A stretch of 55,962 nt of DNA from Fusobacterium mortiferum. GTDB taxonomy: Bacteria; Fusobacteriota; Fusobacteriia; Fusobacteriales; Fusobacteriaceae. The translations under genes were made by a program, and so were the position numbers. Shown one piece after another: positions 1-8,498 of this stretch (positions are counted from its first letter, which is position 1; each line of letters starts with the position of its first letter). The stretch lies in contig NZ_JACSNP010000010.1 in assembly GCF_016900045.1 (NCBI RefSeq), positions 1 through 55,962 of the forward strand, given 5' to 3'. Below the pieces are notes generated by a model that was not told the DNA's origin, did no database searches, and worked only from the letters and a program-made list of their open reading frames with translations.

Positions 1-120
1 GGTTCTATAAAGAAAGATTTAAAACTAAAAGATAGAGTTTATAGTTGTTCACATTGTGGAACAGTAATAGATAGAGATTATAACGCTTCTCTAAATTTAT
101 CTATGTATAAATTAGCATAA
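1..120 (+). mobile_element. tnpB: IS200/IS605-family TnpB (OrfB), C-terminal fragment
   Basis: Frame 1 is open from the window edge to a TAA at 118-120 and encodes the last 39 residues of a TnpB-type RNA-guided nuclease/transposase accessory protein. It shows the second CxxC pair of the zinc finger (CSHC, near residues 16-19), then DRDYNAS, which matches the conserved DRDxNA motif carrying the third RuvC catalytic aspartate. The rest of the gene lies outside the window, so whether TnpB or TnpA is intact cannot be judged. The sequence that follows looks like the element's right end. Confidence 0.85.
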
Positions 121-275
121 TTTCACAAACAAGAAAATGCTAATGTGTAGGACGCGTTGTATCCGAATTTAAGCCTTTGGAGAGTTATATCAAACGAAAG
201 TAGCTTAGGCAAAATCGGACTTGTAGAAGAAGGAAATAAACAAATTTCTATATTTTTATAGATTTTTGGCAACGG
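121..275 (+). mobile_element. IS200/IS605 right end and probable omega-RNA region
   Basis: The non-coding stretch between tnpB and cutC is what the right end of an IS605-type element usually looks like. A perfect hairpin, TCTATA-TTTT-TATAGA, lies at 247-262 and resembles the subterminal hairpins bound by TnpA. In this family the 3' end of tnpB and the following right end are transcribed as the guide (omega/reRNA) of TnpB, so this stretch is the likely scaffold. The exact cleavage point near 265-278 is not determined. Confidence 0.6.
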
Positions 276-279
276 AATT

Positions 280-888
280 ATGATAAGAGAAAAATGTATA
301 GGTAGCTTTTTAGAAGCTATTGAAGCTCAAGAGCTTGGAGCAGAAAGAGTAGAGCTTTGTGATAATCTAACTGAAGGAGGAACAACTCCCTCTTATGGAA
401 CAATAAAAATGGTAGTTGAAAAACTAAATATTCCAACTTTTGTAATTATTAGACCTAGAGGTGGAGATTTCTATTATACTCCTGAAGAGATTGAGATTAT
501 GAAGGAAGATATTAAGGTTTGTAAAAATCTTGGAGTAAAAGGAGTGGTAATTGGTGCTTTAAATAGAGATAACACTATTAATTATGAAGCTATTCAAGAT
601 ATGATTACCCTTGCTAAACCAATGTCGGTTACTTTTCATAAAGCGATTGACGAGTTAAAAGACCCTGTTTCAGAAGTAAAAAAATTGGCAAAAATTGGTG
701 TAAATAGAATACTTACATCTGGAACAAAAGAAACAGCACTTGAAGGAAAAGAGATTTTGAAAAAGATGATCAAGGAAGCTGGAGATGAGATTATCATTAT
801 TGTAGCTGGTAAAGTTACTAAAGAGAATTTAGATAAGATTTCAACTCTTATACCTACTAAAGAGTATCACGGAAAGAAGATAGTTTAA
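280..888 (+). CDS. cutC: CutC family protein (copper homeostasis)
   Basis: A 202-residue CutC-family TIM-barrel protein. The N-terminal block with GAERVELC (20-27) and EGGTTPS, followed by IIRPRGGDF (56-64), VTFHKAID and RILTSG, is the family signature. E. coli CutC is about 248 residues; the shorter C-terminus here is common in low-GC bacteria. CutC was linked to copper tolerance, but its biochemical role is unsettled. No good ribosome binding site precedes the ATG, and the IS right end lies only a few bases upstream, so the native promoter or leader may have been replaced. A strong hairpin terminator follows. Confidence 0.88.
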   Translation: MIREKCIGSFLEAIEAQELGAERVELCDNLTEGGTTPSYGTIKMVVEKLNIPTFVIIRPRGGDFYYTPEEIEIMKEDIKVCKNLGVKGVVIGALNRDNTINYEAIQDMITLAKPMSVTFHKAIDELKDPVSEVKKLAKIGVNRILTSGTKETALEGKEILKKMIKEAGDEIIIIVAGKVTKENLDKISTLIPTKEYHGKKIV

Positions 889-907
889 AGCTTAATAAAA
901 AAATCAT

Positions 908-961
908 AAAAAGGTTAAGCTCATGTAAAAAATATATTTACATGAATTTAACCTTTTTTTT
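908..961 (+). terminator. Rho-independent terminator after cutC
   Basis: A long stem pairs AAGGTTAA plus CATGTAAA on the left with TTTACATG plus TTAACCTT on the right, followed by a run of T residues. It separates cutC from the ABC transporter operon. Confidence 0.85.
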
Positions 962-1029
962 ATTTAAAATTTACAGAATAGTGATAGACTAATGATACAC
1001 CAAAAATTAAAATATATTTAGGAGAAAAA

Positions 1030-1911
1030 ATGAAAAAAATTAAAGAAAAGATTAGTTTACTATTATTATTACCAGCATGTTTAATCTTTACAGTATTTAT
1101 CTTTTGGCCAATCTTAAATACTATTTATTTAAGTTTTTTTAATTGGAACATGATAAGTAAGAACAAAAGATTTGTATTTTTAGAAAATTATATTTCTGTT
1201 CTGACAGAAGGTATAATATATAAATCATTGGGAAATACTTTTTTATATATTATACTTTTAATTTTTTTAAATTTTATTTTACCATATATAGTTGCTTATG
1301 TTTTAGCTCATATGATAAGCAAACTAAAAAATTTTTATAGAGTGATGATATTTTTTCCAAGCATAATATCATTAGTTGTAGGATCGTTAATATTTTTGTG
1401 GATTTTTAATCCAATGGTAGGCCCTATTTCAAAAATATATAGAATATTTGGAGTAGAATCTCCGTTTTGGTTAAAAACTAACGGGTTAGTAATATTACTT
1501 ATAACTTTGATAACAGCATGGAAAATATTTGGATATAATTTGATATTACTTTTAGCAGGTGTATTAGAAGTACCAACTGAATTAATTGAAAGTGCAAAAC
1601 TAGATAAATTATCAAATTTACAAATATTTATTTACATAGTTTTGCCTATGACATCATCAACCTCATTATATGTTTTAATTATAACTATTGTATATGGATT
1701 ACAGCAAGTTTTCGTTCCTATAAATGTACTGACTCAAGGTGGACCAAATAATGGAAGTACAAACTTAGTATATAGTATTTTTCAATATGCATTTACATTT
1801 TTTCAAACTGGAAGAGCTTCAGCCTTAGCTGTAATAACAACATTATTTTTCTTCATGTTAATAAGCTTAAAAATAAAAATATTAGAAAAGGGGGTATATT
1901 ATGAAAATTAG
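1030..1911 (+). CDS. Carbohydrate ABC transporter permease (MalF/UgpA type)
   Basis: A 293-residue polytopic membrane protein of the MalF/UgpA permease family (binding-protein-dependent transport inner membrane component). About six hydrophobic segments are visible, the first at residues 10-35. The EAA-type cytoplasmic loop is around 178-200 (ELIESAKLDKLSNLQIFIYIVLP), where it meets the ATPase. The C-terminal GGPNNGSTNLVYSIFQYAF is typical of UgpA/LacF-like permeases. The ATG follows AGGAG. The 3' end overlaps the next permease by 11 bases. It opens a six-gene operon running to 6808. The substrate is not determined. Confidence 0.9.
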   Translation: MKKIKEKISLLLLLPACLIFTVFIFWPILNTIYLSFFNWNMISKNKRFVFLENYISVLTEGIIYKSLGNTFLYIILLIFLNFILPYIVAYVLAHMISKLKNFYRVMIFFPSIISLVVGSLIFLWIFNPMVGPISKIYRIFGVESPFWLKTNGLVILLITLITAWKIFGYNLILLLAGVLEVPTELIESAKLDKLSNLQIFIYIVLPMTSSTSLYVLIITIVYGLQQVFVPINVLTQGGPNNGSTNLVYSIFQYAFTFFQTGRASALAVITTLFFFMLISLKIKILEKGVYYEN

Positions 1912-2719
1912 AGAAATGAAATGGCATATGATGTTTTTTATAATAATATTACTACAATTATTTCCATTAGTATATATGATTTCTATTTCATTAAAGGATA
2001 TGGAACAGATATTTTCTGAACCTTTAAAGTTAATTCCAAGTACTCCAACCTTAGAGAATTATAAATATATTATGGTAAACGTTCCAATTTTTCGATATAT
2101 ATGGAATACTTTTTTTATCTCAGGGATAATAACAATGGGAAAAATAGTAACAAGTGTTTTAGCTGCCTATGTTCTAACTTTTAAAAAGTTTTATGGTAAA
2201 AAATTATTGATTGGATTAATAATGATAACTATATTTATACCTTTCACTGTAACAATGATACCTAATTACTTAACAATATCAAAATTAGGGTTATTAAATA
2301 GTTCTTTTGGGGTTATACTTCCACAATTAGCAGATGGGATGGGAATTTTTTTAATGATTCAAAATATGAGAGGAATACCAAAATCTTTATTAGAAGTAGC
2401 AAATGTAGATAATATTTCAGAAGGAAAAGTTCTGTACCATTTGATAATTCCAATGATAAAAAACTCCATTATTGCTATGGGAATACTATTTTTTATAAAT
2501 TCTTGGAATGAATATTTTTGGCCCTTATTAGTTTTAAGTGATAGAGATAATTATACTCTTTCATTGGCACTACAGATGTTTATAAGTGCTGAAGGAGGAA
2601 ATAATTGGGGAGTAACAATGGCAATAGCAGGAATGACAATAATTTTTCCAGTAATATTGTATATAGTGTGCCAAAAAATGATAATGGCAAGTTTTGTAAA
2701 ATCAGGAATAAAAGGATAG
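1901..2719 (+). CDS. Carbohydrate ABC transporter permease (MalG/UgpE type)
   Basis: A 272-residue partner permease of the MalG/UgpE family with about six transmembrane helices. The EAA loop lies near 165-190 (LLEVANVDNISEGKVLYHLIIP), and FFINSWNEYFWPLLVL is the typical C-terminal signature of sugar-family MalG permeases. It begins inside the end of the previous gene, with AAGGGGG as ribosome binding site, and forms the other half of the transmembrane channel. Confidence 0.9.
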   Translation: MKIREMKWHMMFFIIILLQLFPLVYMISISLKDMEQIFSEPLKLIPSTPTLENYKYIMVNVPIFRYIWNTFFISGIITMGKIVTSVLAAYVLTFKKFYGKKLLIGLIMITIFIPFTVTMIPNYLTISKLGLLNSSFGVILPQLADGMGIFLMIQNMRGIPKSLLEVANVDNISEGKVLYHLIIPMIKNSIIAMGILFFINSWNEYFWPLLVLSDRDNYTLSLALQMFISAEGGNNWGVTMAIAGMTIIFPVILYIVCQKMIMASFVKSGIKG

Positions 2720-2732
2720 GTTGAGGAGAACA

Positions 2733-3824
2733 ATGAGTGAAAGAAATAAAATAGTATTTAGAAATGTATGTAAAAATTACGGAGAAACAAAAGTTGTAAA
2801 AAATTTAAATTTAGAGATAAATCCTGGAGAAAGACTTGTTTTATTAGGTCCATCTGGTTGTGGTAAAAGCACAACCTTAAGAATGATAGCTGGATTGGAA
2901 GAGATTACATCGGGAGATTTATATTTTGGAAATGATAGAATTAATGAAATACCGTCAGGTGAAAGAAATATAGCAATGGTTTTTCAAAACTATGCATTAT
3001 ATCCCCATTTAACAGTTTGGGATAATATTACTTTCGGATTAAGAATGAATAAAGTAAATAAAAATGAGATAGATAAGAGAGCAATTGAAGCTATAAAAAT
3101 ATTGAAATTGGAGGGTTTAGAAAAAAGATATCCTAAAGAATTATCAGGAGGACAAAGACAAAGAGTAGCTTTATGTAGAGCAGTTGTAAAACAATCTCCT
3201 TTCTTTTTATTAGATGAACCACTATCAAATTTAGATGTTCAACTTAGAAATACTTCAAGAGAAGAATTAGTAAAATTACATAATCTCTATAGACCAACTT
3301 TTATATATGTAACACATGATCAGATCGAAGCAATGACTATAGGACATAGAATTGCAGTAATGAATAAAGGTGTTTTACAACAAATTGATACTCCAGAGAA
3401 AATATACAATGAACCAGTTAATATATTCGTTGCAAAATTTATAGGAATACCACAAATAAATATAGTAAGAGTAAGTATAGTAAATGATGAAATTTTATTT
3501 CAAAATAATAAAATTAAGTTAACTAGTGAAAAAAGAAGATATTTAAAAGAAAGAAGAGAAGTTTATTTGGGAATCAGACCAGAGCATATAAAAGTTGCTC
3601 GTGAGAAAATAGAGGGATATATAAGAGGAAATATATCTAAAATAGAAAATTATGGAAGTCAAAAATGTTTGTCAATTTTACTAGAAAAAGGTGAAATAAT
3701 ATCAGTTTCAATACCAAATAATACAGAATATAAAAGATATGAAGATGTATATATTAAATTCTCAAAAAATAATATATTACTTTTTGATATATCTACAGAA
3801 AGAAACTTAGAATTAGAAATTTAG
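2733..3824 (+). CDS. ABC transporter ATP-binding protein (UgpC/MsmK/MalK type)
   Basis: A 363-residue sugar-class ATPase. Walker A GPSGCGKST is at 39-47, the Q-loop is in MVFQNYALYPH, the LSGGQ signature is near 135-139, Walker B LLLDEP-like FFLLDEPLSNLD is near 157-168, and the switch histidine is in YVTHDQ. A C-terminal TOBE/MalK regulatory region of about 120 residues contains LGIRPEHI. ATG 2733 was preferred over the in-frame TTG at 2721, because the GAGGAG at 2723-2728 is the ribosome binding site and would lie inside the longer form. In some bacteria one such ATPase serves several sugar transporters. Confidence 0.9.
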   Translation: MSERNKIVFRNVCKNYGETKVVKNLNLEINPGERLVLLGPSGCGKSTTLRMIAGLEEITSGDLYFGNDRINEIPSGERNIAMVFQNYALYPHLTVWDNITFGLRMNKVNKNEIDKRAIEAIKILKLEGLEKRYPKELSGGQRQRVALCRAVVKQSPFFLLDEPLSNLDVQLRNTSREELVKLHNLYRPTFIYVTHDQIEAMTIGHRIAVMNKGVLQQIDTPEKIYNEPVNIFVAKFIGIPQINIVRVSIVNDEILFQNNKIKLTSEKRRYLKERREVYLGIRPEHIKVAREKIEGYIRGNISKIENYGSQKCLSILLEKGEIISVSIPNNTEYKRYEDVYIKFSKNNILLFDISTERNLELEI

Positions 3825-3853
3825 AAATAAAAACACAAGTTGGAGGAAAAAAA

Positions 3854-5161
3854 TTGAAAAAAATAGATATTTTAAAGATAATCTTAGTAGGTGGACTTTT
3901 AATTGGAGCAGGTTGTAGCAAAGAAAGTAGCAAGGGAAGTAAAACAGCTACTAAAGAGAATAAACCTATTGAGATAGAATATTGGCACGTAGCTTCAGAA
4001 TCTTTTGGAGGAATAGCGATAAAAGAGTTAATAGCAGATTTTAATGCTAAAAATTCAGATATCAAAATTATTGAAAAATTTAATCCAGATATGTACAAGG
4101 GATTAACACAAAATTTACAAGTTGCAATAGCCTCTAAAAAATATCCAGCTATTGTTCAAATGGGATACTCATATTTAAATTATGCCGATAGTAATTTCGA
4201 GTATACTACTCCTCAAGAGATTGTAGATAAATATTTTCCAGAAGATACTAAATATTTTGAAAAACATTTTTTAAATAATGTTCTGGAACTAGGGCAAGTA
4301 AATGGGAAACAAGTAGGAATTCCTTATTCAATAAGTAATCCAATAATGTATGTTAATGCTGATTTATTTAAAGAAGCTGGATTGGATCCAAATAATTTAC
4401 CCAAAACTTGGACAGAAGTTGTTGAGGCAGCTAGAACTATAAAAGATAAAACAGGAAATTCAGGATTTTTTATGCAAGAATATGCTGACAACTGGGCACA
4501 ACAAGCATTAATAGAAGGAAATGGAGGACAAATATTAAAATATGAAGGCGGTAAAACAATTCCAACTTTTGCAACTCCTGAATCAGCAGAAGCTTATCAA
4601 TTAATTGCTGACATGGTAAAGAACAAAACAGCTGTTCATGCAACTAATGAAGAGGCTTTTCAAACTTTCTTAAATGGGAAAATAGGAATGGTTATAACAA
4701 CAATTGGAAAGAGAGAGAATTTCCAATCAATAGCTAAATTTGATTTAAGAGGGACTAAATTTCCTATATTTGAAGGAAAGTCTAGAAAATTACCTGCTGG
4801 TGGAAATATGCTAATGATGATGTCAAAAGATCCTGAAGAGCAAAAGGCGGCATGGAGATTTATGAAGTATTTATTGAGTCCAGAGGCTACTGAAAAATGG
4901 ACAAAAGGAACCGGGTATTTACCATCAACTATTCAAGAGAAAGGAACTGAAATAGAAAAGTTTATTTCTGAAAATCAATTGATGAATGTTGCAGCCAGTC
5001 AAATGGAAGATATGGGAAAATGGGCTAGTTTTTCAGGAAGCAATGGATTACAAGCAGAGCAAATTCTAATTGATACTAGGGATATTATATTAAGTAATGA
5101 AAAAACAGCAAGTGAAGCTTTAAAGGAAGCTCAAAATAAAATAATGAATTTAATGAAATAG
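3854..5161 (+). CDS. Extracellular solute-binding lipoprotein (UgpB-like, family 1)
   Basis: A 435-residue substrate-binding protein starting at TTG after GGAGG. It has a lipoprotein signal peptide with lipobox LIGAGC (lipidated Cys 21). The mature part starts IEIEYWHVASES and continues FNAKNSDIKI, as in the UgpB/MalE family-1 binding proteins; the opening is closest to glycerol-3-phosphate (UgpB-like) members. A typical C-terminal block (AWRFMKYLLSPEATEKWT) is present. It captures the ligand for the permease pair just upstream. UgpB-like proteins also include sugar binders, so glycerol-phosphate specificity is inference only. Confidence 0.9.
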   Translation: MKKIDILKIILVGGLLIGAGCSKESSKGSKTATKENKPIEIEYWHVASESFGGIAIKELIADFNAKNSDIKIIEKFNPDMYKGLTQNLQVAIASKKYPAIVQMGYSYLNYADSNFEYTTPQEIVDKYFPEDTKYFEKHFLNNVLELGQVNGKQVGIPYSISNPIMYVNADLFKEAGLDPNNLPKTWTEVVEAARTIKDKTGNSGFFMQEYADNWAQQALIEGNGGQILKYEGGKTIPTFATPESAEAYQLIADMVKNKTAVHATNEEAFQTFLNGKIGMVITTIGKRENFQSIAKFDLRGTKFPIFEGKSRKLPAGGNMLMMMSKDPEEQKAAWRFMKYLLSPEATEKWTKGTGYLPSTIQEKGTEIEKFISENQLMNVAASQMEDMGKWASFSGSNGLQAEQILIDTRDIILSNEKTASEALKEAQNKIMNLMK

Positions 5162-5171
5162 GGAGTATTCT

Positions 5172-5924
5172 ATGAATAATATATTTGTAAGTGATTTAAT
5201 TTGTGCTAATAATAGTATCGAAGAGAGTAAAAAATTTTTTATAGAAAATAATATAAAAAATATTGAATTTTTTATAGAAAATCAAGATATAGAACATAGC
5301 AAAAAACTAGAAAGTCTTTTAGAAGGACTTGAATTAGAAAAAATATCATTCCATGCTTCTTATAGATATTTTTTATTAACTTGCTCTGAAGAAAAATGGA
5401 GCTTAATGGAACAAGATTTTAAAAAATCAATAGAAATTTGTAAGAAATATCATGGAGATTTTTTAGTATTACATACTAATGAAGGAATAAATAATATTTA
5501 TCTTGATAAAAAAATATTGGAAGAAAGAATCTTAAAACTCGTTAAACTAGGTAAAGATAATGGAATAAAAATAGTGATAGAGAATGTAGGAGTTGGAGAA
5601 AATATGCTATATAATCAAGAGGAATATATAAAACTTATACAAAAATATAATTTTTATTCCTTAATAGATATCGGACATGCAATAGCTAACAAATGGAGTA
5701 TACCACATATTATTACTGAACTAAAAGAAAATATATTAGCCTATCATTTTCATAATAATAATGGAGAAAGTGATCTCCATAATCCTATAAAAGATGGAAT
5801 AGCAAACTTTGAAGAAATTATGTTATTAGTAAAAGAATATACACCTAGAGCGAATATAGTATTAGAATACTCAGCTATAACACCTAAAAAAGAAATTTTA
5901 AATACATTAAATATATTAAAATAA
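5172..5924 (+). CDS. Sugar phosphate isomerase/epimerase-like TIM-barrel protein
   Basis: A 250-residue protein of the xylose-isomerase-like/AP-endonuclease-2 TIM-barrel family. Visible motifs are ISFHASYRYF and LVLHTNEG near the middle, IVIENVGVGENM, LIDIGHAIA (conserved D and H of the metal site) and AYHFHNNNGESDLHNP (HxH-type metal ligands), ending NIVLEYSA. This matches members that bind two divalent metals and isomerise or epimerise sugars. It lies 10 bases after the binding protein and ahead of a HAD phosphatase, suggesting it processes the imported compound. The exact reaction is unknown. Confidence 0.8.
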   Translation: MNNIFVSDLICANNSIEESKKFFIENNIKNIEFFIENQDIEHSKKLESLLEGLELEKISFHASYRYFLLTCSEEKWSLMEQDFKKSIEICKKYHGDFLVLHTNEGINNIYLDKKILEERILKLVKLGKDNGIKIVIENVGVGENMLYNQEEYIKLIQKYNFYSLIDIGHAIANKWSIPHIITELKENILAYHFHNNNGESDLHNPIKDGIANFEEIMLLVKEYTPRANIVLEYSAITPKKEILNTLNILK

Positions 5925-6013
5925 TCTTTAATAAATTATCATACCACAAAAGATTAGGAGTGGTTCATATAAAATTAAGTTAACAGATACCAATTTTTTT
6001 AAGGAGAAAATTT

Positions 6014-6808
6014 ATGGAAAATAAAAAACTATATCTTTTTGATTTAGATGGAACTTTACTTTTAGGAGATCAAGTTATAGATGGGGCTATTGAAGCAATA
6101 AATAAAATTAGGGAAGCCGGTAAAGAGTTTCTAATATTTACTAATAATTCTTCTAGGACAAGAAAACAATATGTTGAAAAATTAACAAAACTTGGTTTTA
6201 ATATAAAAGAAGATGAAATAGTAACTGCTGGTTATATTACTGGAAAATATCTAATTAAAAAGAATAAAAAAAATATTTATGTTTTAGGAACAAAAAAATT
6301 TAAAGAGATGTTAGAAGAGCTTGGATTAAATGTAGTTGAAAATCCGATAAAAATTGATGGAAAGTATAATGTAGATGCAGTTGTCCTAGGATTGGATACT
6401 GAACTTACATATGAAAAACTTCAAACAGCTTGTAACTTACTACAAGATTCTAATTTAATGTATATAGGAGCTAATCCCGATTTAGTATTTCCAGTAGAGA
6501 ATGGTATATTTTACCCTGATTGTGGAAGTATTGCAAAAATGTTATTTTATTCAGTTAAAAGATTTCCTAAATTTCTAGGAAAACCTCATCATGAAATATT
6601 AGATTATTGTCTTGAAAAAAAAGGTGTATCAAAAGATGAAACTGTAATTATTGGGGATAGATTATATACTGATATTGCTTGTGGACAGGAAAATGGTTGC
6701 GATACTATTCTAATTTTTTCTGGTGAAGCTAGAAAAGAGGATTTAATAAATAGTGAATATCAACCTACTCTATTTTTAGATAGTATTAAAGAATTAAAGA
6801 TAAAATAA
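6014..6808 (+). CDS. HAD-IIA family phosphatase (NagD/PGP-like)
   Basis: A 264-residue haloacid dehalogenase-superfamily hydrolase with a C2a cap. The catalytic motif FDLDGTLL contains Asp 10 and Asp 12. Motif II is in FTNNSSRT, the conserved Lys in FLGKPHHEI, and motif III GDRLYTDI near 214-221. The family includes NagD, 4-nitrophenylphosphatase and phosphoglycolate/glycerol-phosphate phosphatases. It has its own AAGGAG site and is the last gene of the ABC importer unit, so dephosphorylation of an imported phospho-compound is a reasonable inference. Confidence 0.85.
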   Translation: MENKKLYLFDLDGTLLLGDQVIDGAIEAINKIREAGKEFLIFTNNSSRTRKQYVEKLTKLGFNIKEDEIVTAGYITGKYLIKKNKKNIYVLGTKKFKEMLEELGLNVVENPIKIDGKYNVDAVVLGLDTELTYEKLQTACNLLQDSNLMYIGANPDLVFPVENGIFYPDCGSIAKMLFYSVKRFPKFLGKPHHEILDYCLEKKGVSKDETVIIGDRLYTDIACGQENGCDTILIFSGEARKEDLINSEYQPTLFLDSIKELKIK

Positions 6809-6828
6809 CTCTAAATTTCTGTATAATA

Positions 6829-6860
6829 AGAAAAGGGCTTGGAATACCAAGCCCTTTTCT
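6829..6860 (+). terminator. Rho-independent terminator after the ABC importer operon
   Basis: A perfect stem AGAAAAGGGCTTGG/CCAAGCCCTTTTCT with an AATA loop. It has T-rich and A-rich flanks, so it could act in both directions. The 167 bases between it and hslU show no gene. Confidence 0.88.
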
Positions 6861-7027
6861 CACTATATAAAACATCTTGGGGAAAGATTTTATGATATAA
6901 TCATATCATAAAATTGTGTCATTTTTGTGTCTTTTTCACAAAAATATAATTTTTTATTTTTAAATTTTGAAATTCTGAAATTTTATAAAAAACAGGTGTC
7001 ATTTATATTACATATATAACTTTTTTA

Positions 7028-8341
7028 TTACAATATAAATTTATCTAAATTTTCATCTTCTTTTTCTTTTTTAAATACTTTTTTAATAAAATTAACATCA
7101 ACGCTTATCTTCTTTTTCTCTTCATATGGAGCTTCAAACATAATCTCTCTCAATAGCTCTTCAACTACAGCTGCCAATCTTCTAGCCCCAATATTTTCTA
7201 TCTTTTCATTTTGAACAGCTGTTATCTCTGCTATTTTTTCTATAGCTCCCTTTGTAAAACTTAACTCTACATTATCTACCGCCAACATTGCCTTATATTG
7301 TTCTAATAGATTATACTCAACTTCAGTCAATATTTTTACAAAATCCTCTTTCTCTAAATTTTGTAGTTTAACTCTAATAGGAAATCTTCCCTGTAGTTCT
7401 GGCATTAAATCAGATGGTGAACTCATTGAAAAAGCTCCAGCTGCTATAAATAAAATATGATCTGTTTTAACAGGTCCATATTTAGTCATTACTGTACTTC
7501 CCTCTACTATAGGTAAAATATCTCTTTGAACTCCCTGTCTTGAGACGTCACCTTTACCTCCACCTTCTCTTTCTGTTATTTTATCTATTTCATCTATAAA
7601 GACTATTCCGTTATTCTCTACATTATCAATAACCTCTTGAGTTAATGAATCTAAATCTATCTTTTTTTCTACCTCTTCATCTAAAAATAGTGAAATAGCA
7701 TTTTTAACATTAGTTGTCATCTTTTTTAATTTTCCAGGTAAAGTAGACATCATTTGATCGATAAATCCACCAATATCTTCACTCCCTGATACCACTTCTA
7801 TAATAGGTAAGTCATTATCTTTTTTAGGTCTATCGATCTCTATCTCTGTTTCATCATATTTCCCGTCTAAGATATCCTTTTTTATATTCTCTTTATCCTC
7901 ATCATTTAACGTATCATAAGGTTTTAAAATTTTAGCTACTCTTTCAACGGCTATATCAAATGAAGAATCTCTTAGCATATTATACTTATCTTCCTTCATT
8001 TTTCTATATGTTAAAGCTACTAAATCCTTTATAATACTTTCTACATCTTTACCTACATATCCAACTTCAGTATATTTAGTTGCTTCTACTTTTAAAAAAG
8101 GAGCATTCGCTATCTTTGCTATTCTTCTTGCAATTTCAGTTTTTCCTACTCCTGTAGAACCAATCAATATTATATTTTTAGGTGTGATCTCTTTTCTAAG
8201 ATTTTCATCTTTTATCATCTTTCTTCTATCTCTATTTCTTAAAGAAATAGCTACATTTTTCTTTGCTTCATCTTGTGAAATTATATATTTATTTAATTCA
8301 TCTAAAATTTTTTTAGGTGTCAACTCTTTATTTATCCCCAT
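7028..8341 (-). CDS. hslU: ATP-dependent protease ATPase subunit HslU (ClpY)
   Basis: A 437-residue AAA+ unfoldase that feeds substrates to the HslV peptidase. It shows Walker A GSTGVGKT (61-68), the pore loop GYVG (94-97), Walker B GIVFIDEIDKI near 245-255, the charged I-domain between them, and the sensor-2 motif IGARR. The C-terminus DKFIL resembles the RFIL tail of E. coli HslU that inserts into HslV to activate it, so a partner HslV is expected. No hslV is adjacent, although the two are usually neighbours. AAGGAG precedes the ATG. Length is normal (about 440). Confidence 0.96.
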   Translation of the reverse strand: MGINKELTPKKILDELNKYIISQDEAKKNVAISLRNRDRRKMIKDENLRKEITPKNIILIGSTGVGKTEIARRIAKIANAPFLKVEATKYTEVGYVGKDVESIIKDLVALTYRKMKEDKYNMLRDSSFDIAVERVAKILKPYDTLNDEDKENIKKDILDGKYDETEIEIDRPKKDNDLPIIEVVSGSEDIGGFIDQMMSTLPGKLKKMTTNVKNAISLFLDEEVEKKIDLDSLTQEVIDNVENNGIVFIDEIDKITEREGGGKGDVSRQGVQRDILPIVEGSTVMTKYGPVKTDHILFIAAGAFSMSSPSDLMPELQGRFPIRVKLQNLEKEDFVKILTEVEYNLLEQYKAMLAVDNVELSFTKGAIEKIAEITAVQNEKIENIGARRLAAVVEELLREIMFEAPYEEKKKISVDVNFIKKVFKKEKEDENLDKFIL

Positions 8342-8370
8342 ATTCTTCTCCTTATCTAAATTTTATCTGT

Positions 8371-8414
8371 ATTATATCACTTTCTAATATCACTGTAAAG
8401 AAGTAGCTACTTCT
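8371..8414 (-). promoter_or_regulatory. hslU promoter with an abutting perfect palindrome
   Basis: Reading the minus strand, TTTACA (8394-8399) and TATAAT (8371-8376) are separated by 17 bases. Abutting the -35 box on its upstream side is a perfect 16-bp palindrome, AGAAGTAGCTACTTCT (8399-8414), placed as expected for a regulator site. No CtsR-like or CIRCE motif is seen. The binding protein is unknown. Confidence 0.6.
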
Positions 8415-8461
8415 AACTTTAACTATATTAAATTTTTAATTTTTCGAAATTGATTTAATAA

Positions 8462-8493
8462 TAAAAAGAGAGTCCTTTTAAAAAACTCTCTTT
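8462..8493 (-). terminator. Rho-independent terminator after bioC
   Basis: On the minus strand AAAGAGAGT pairs with ACTCTCTTT and is followed by TTATTATT. It ends the biotin operon ahead of hslU. Confidence 0.8.
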
Positions 8494-8498
8494 CTCTT

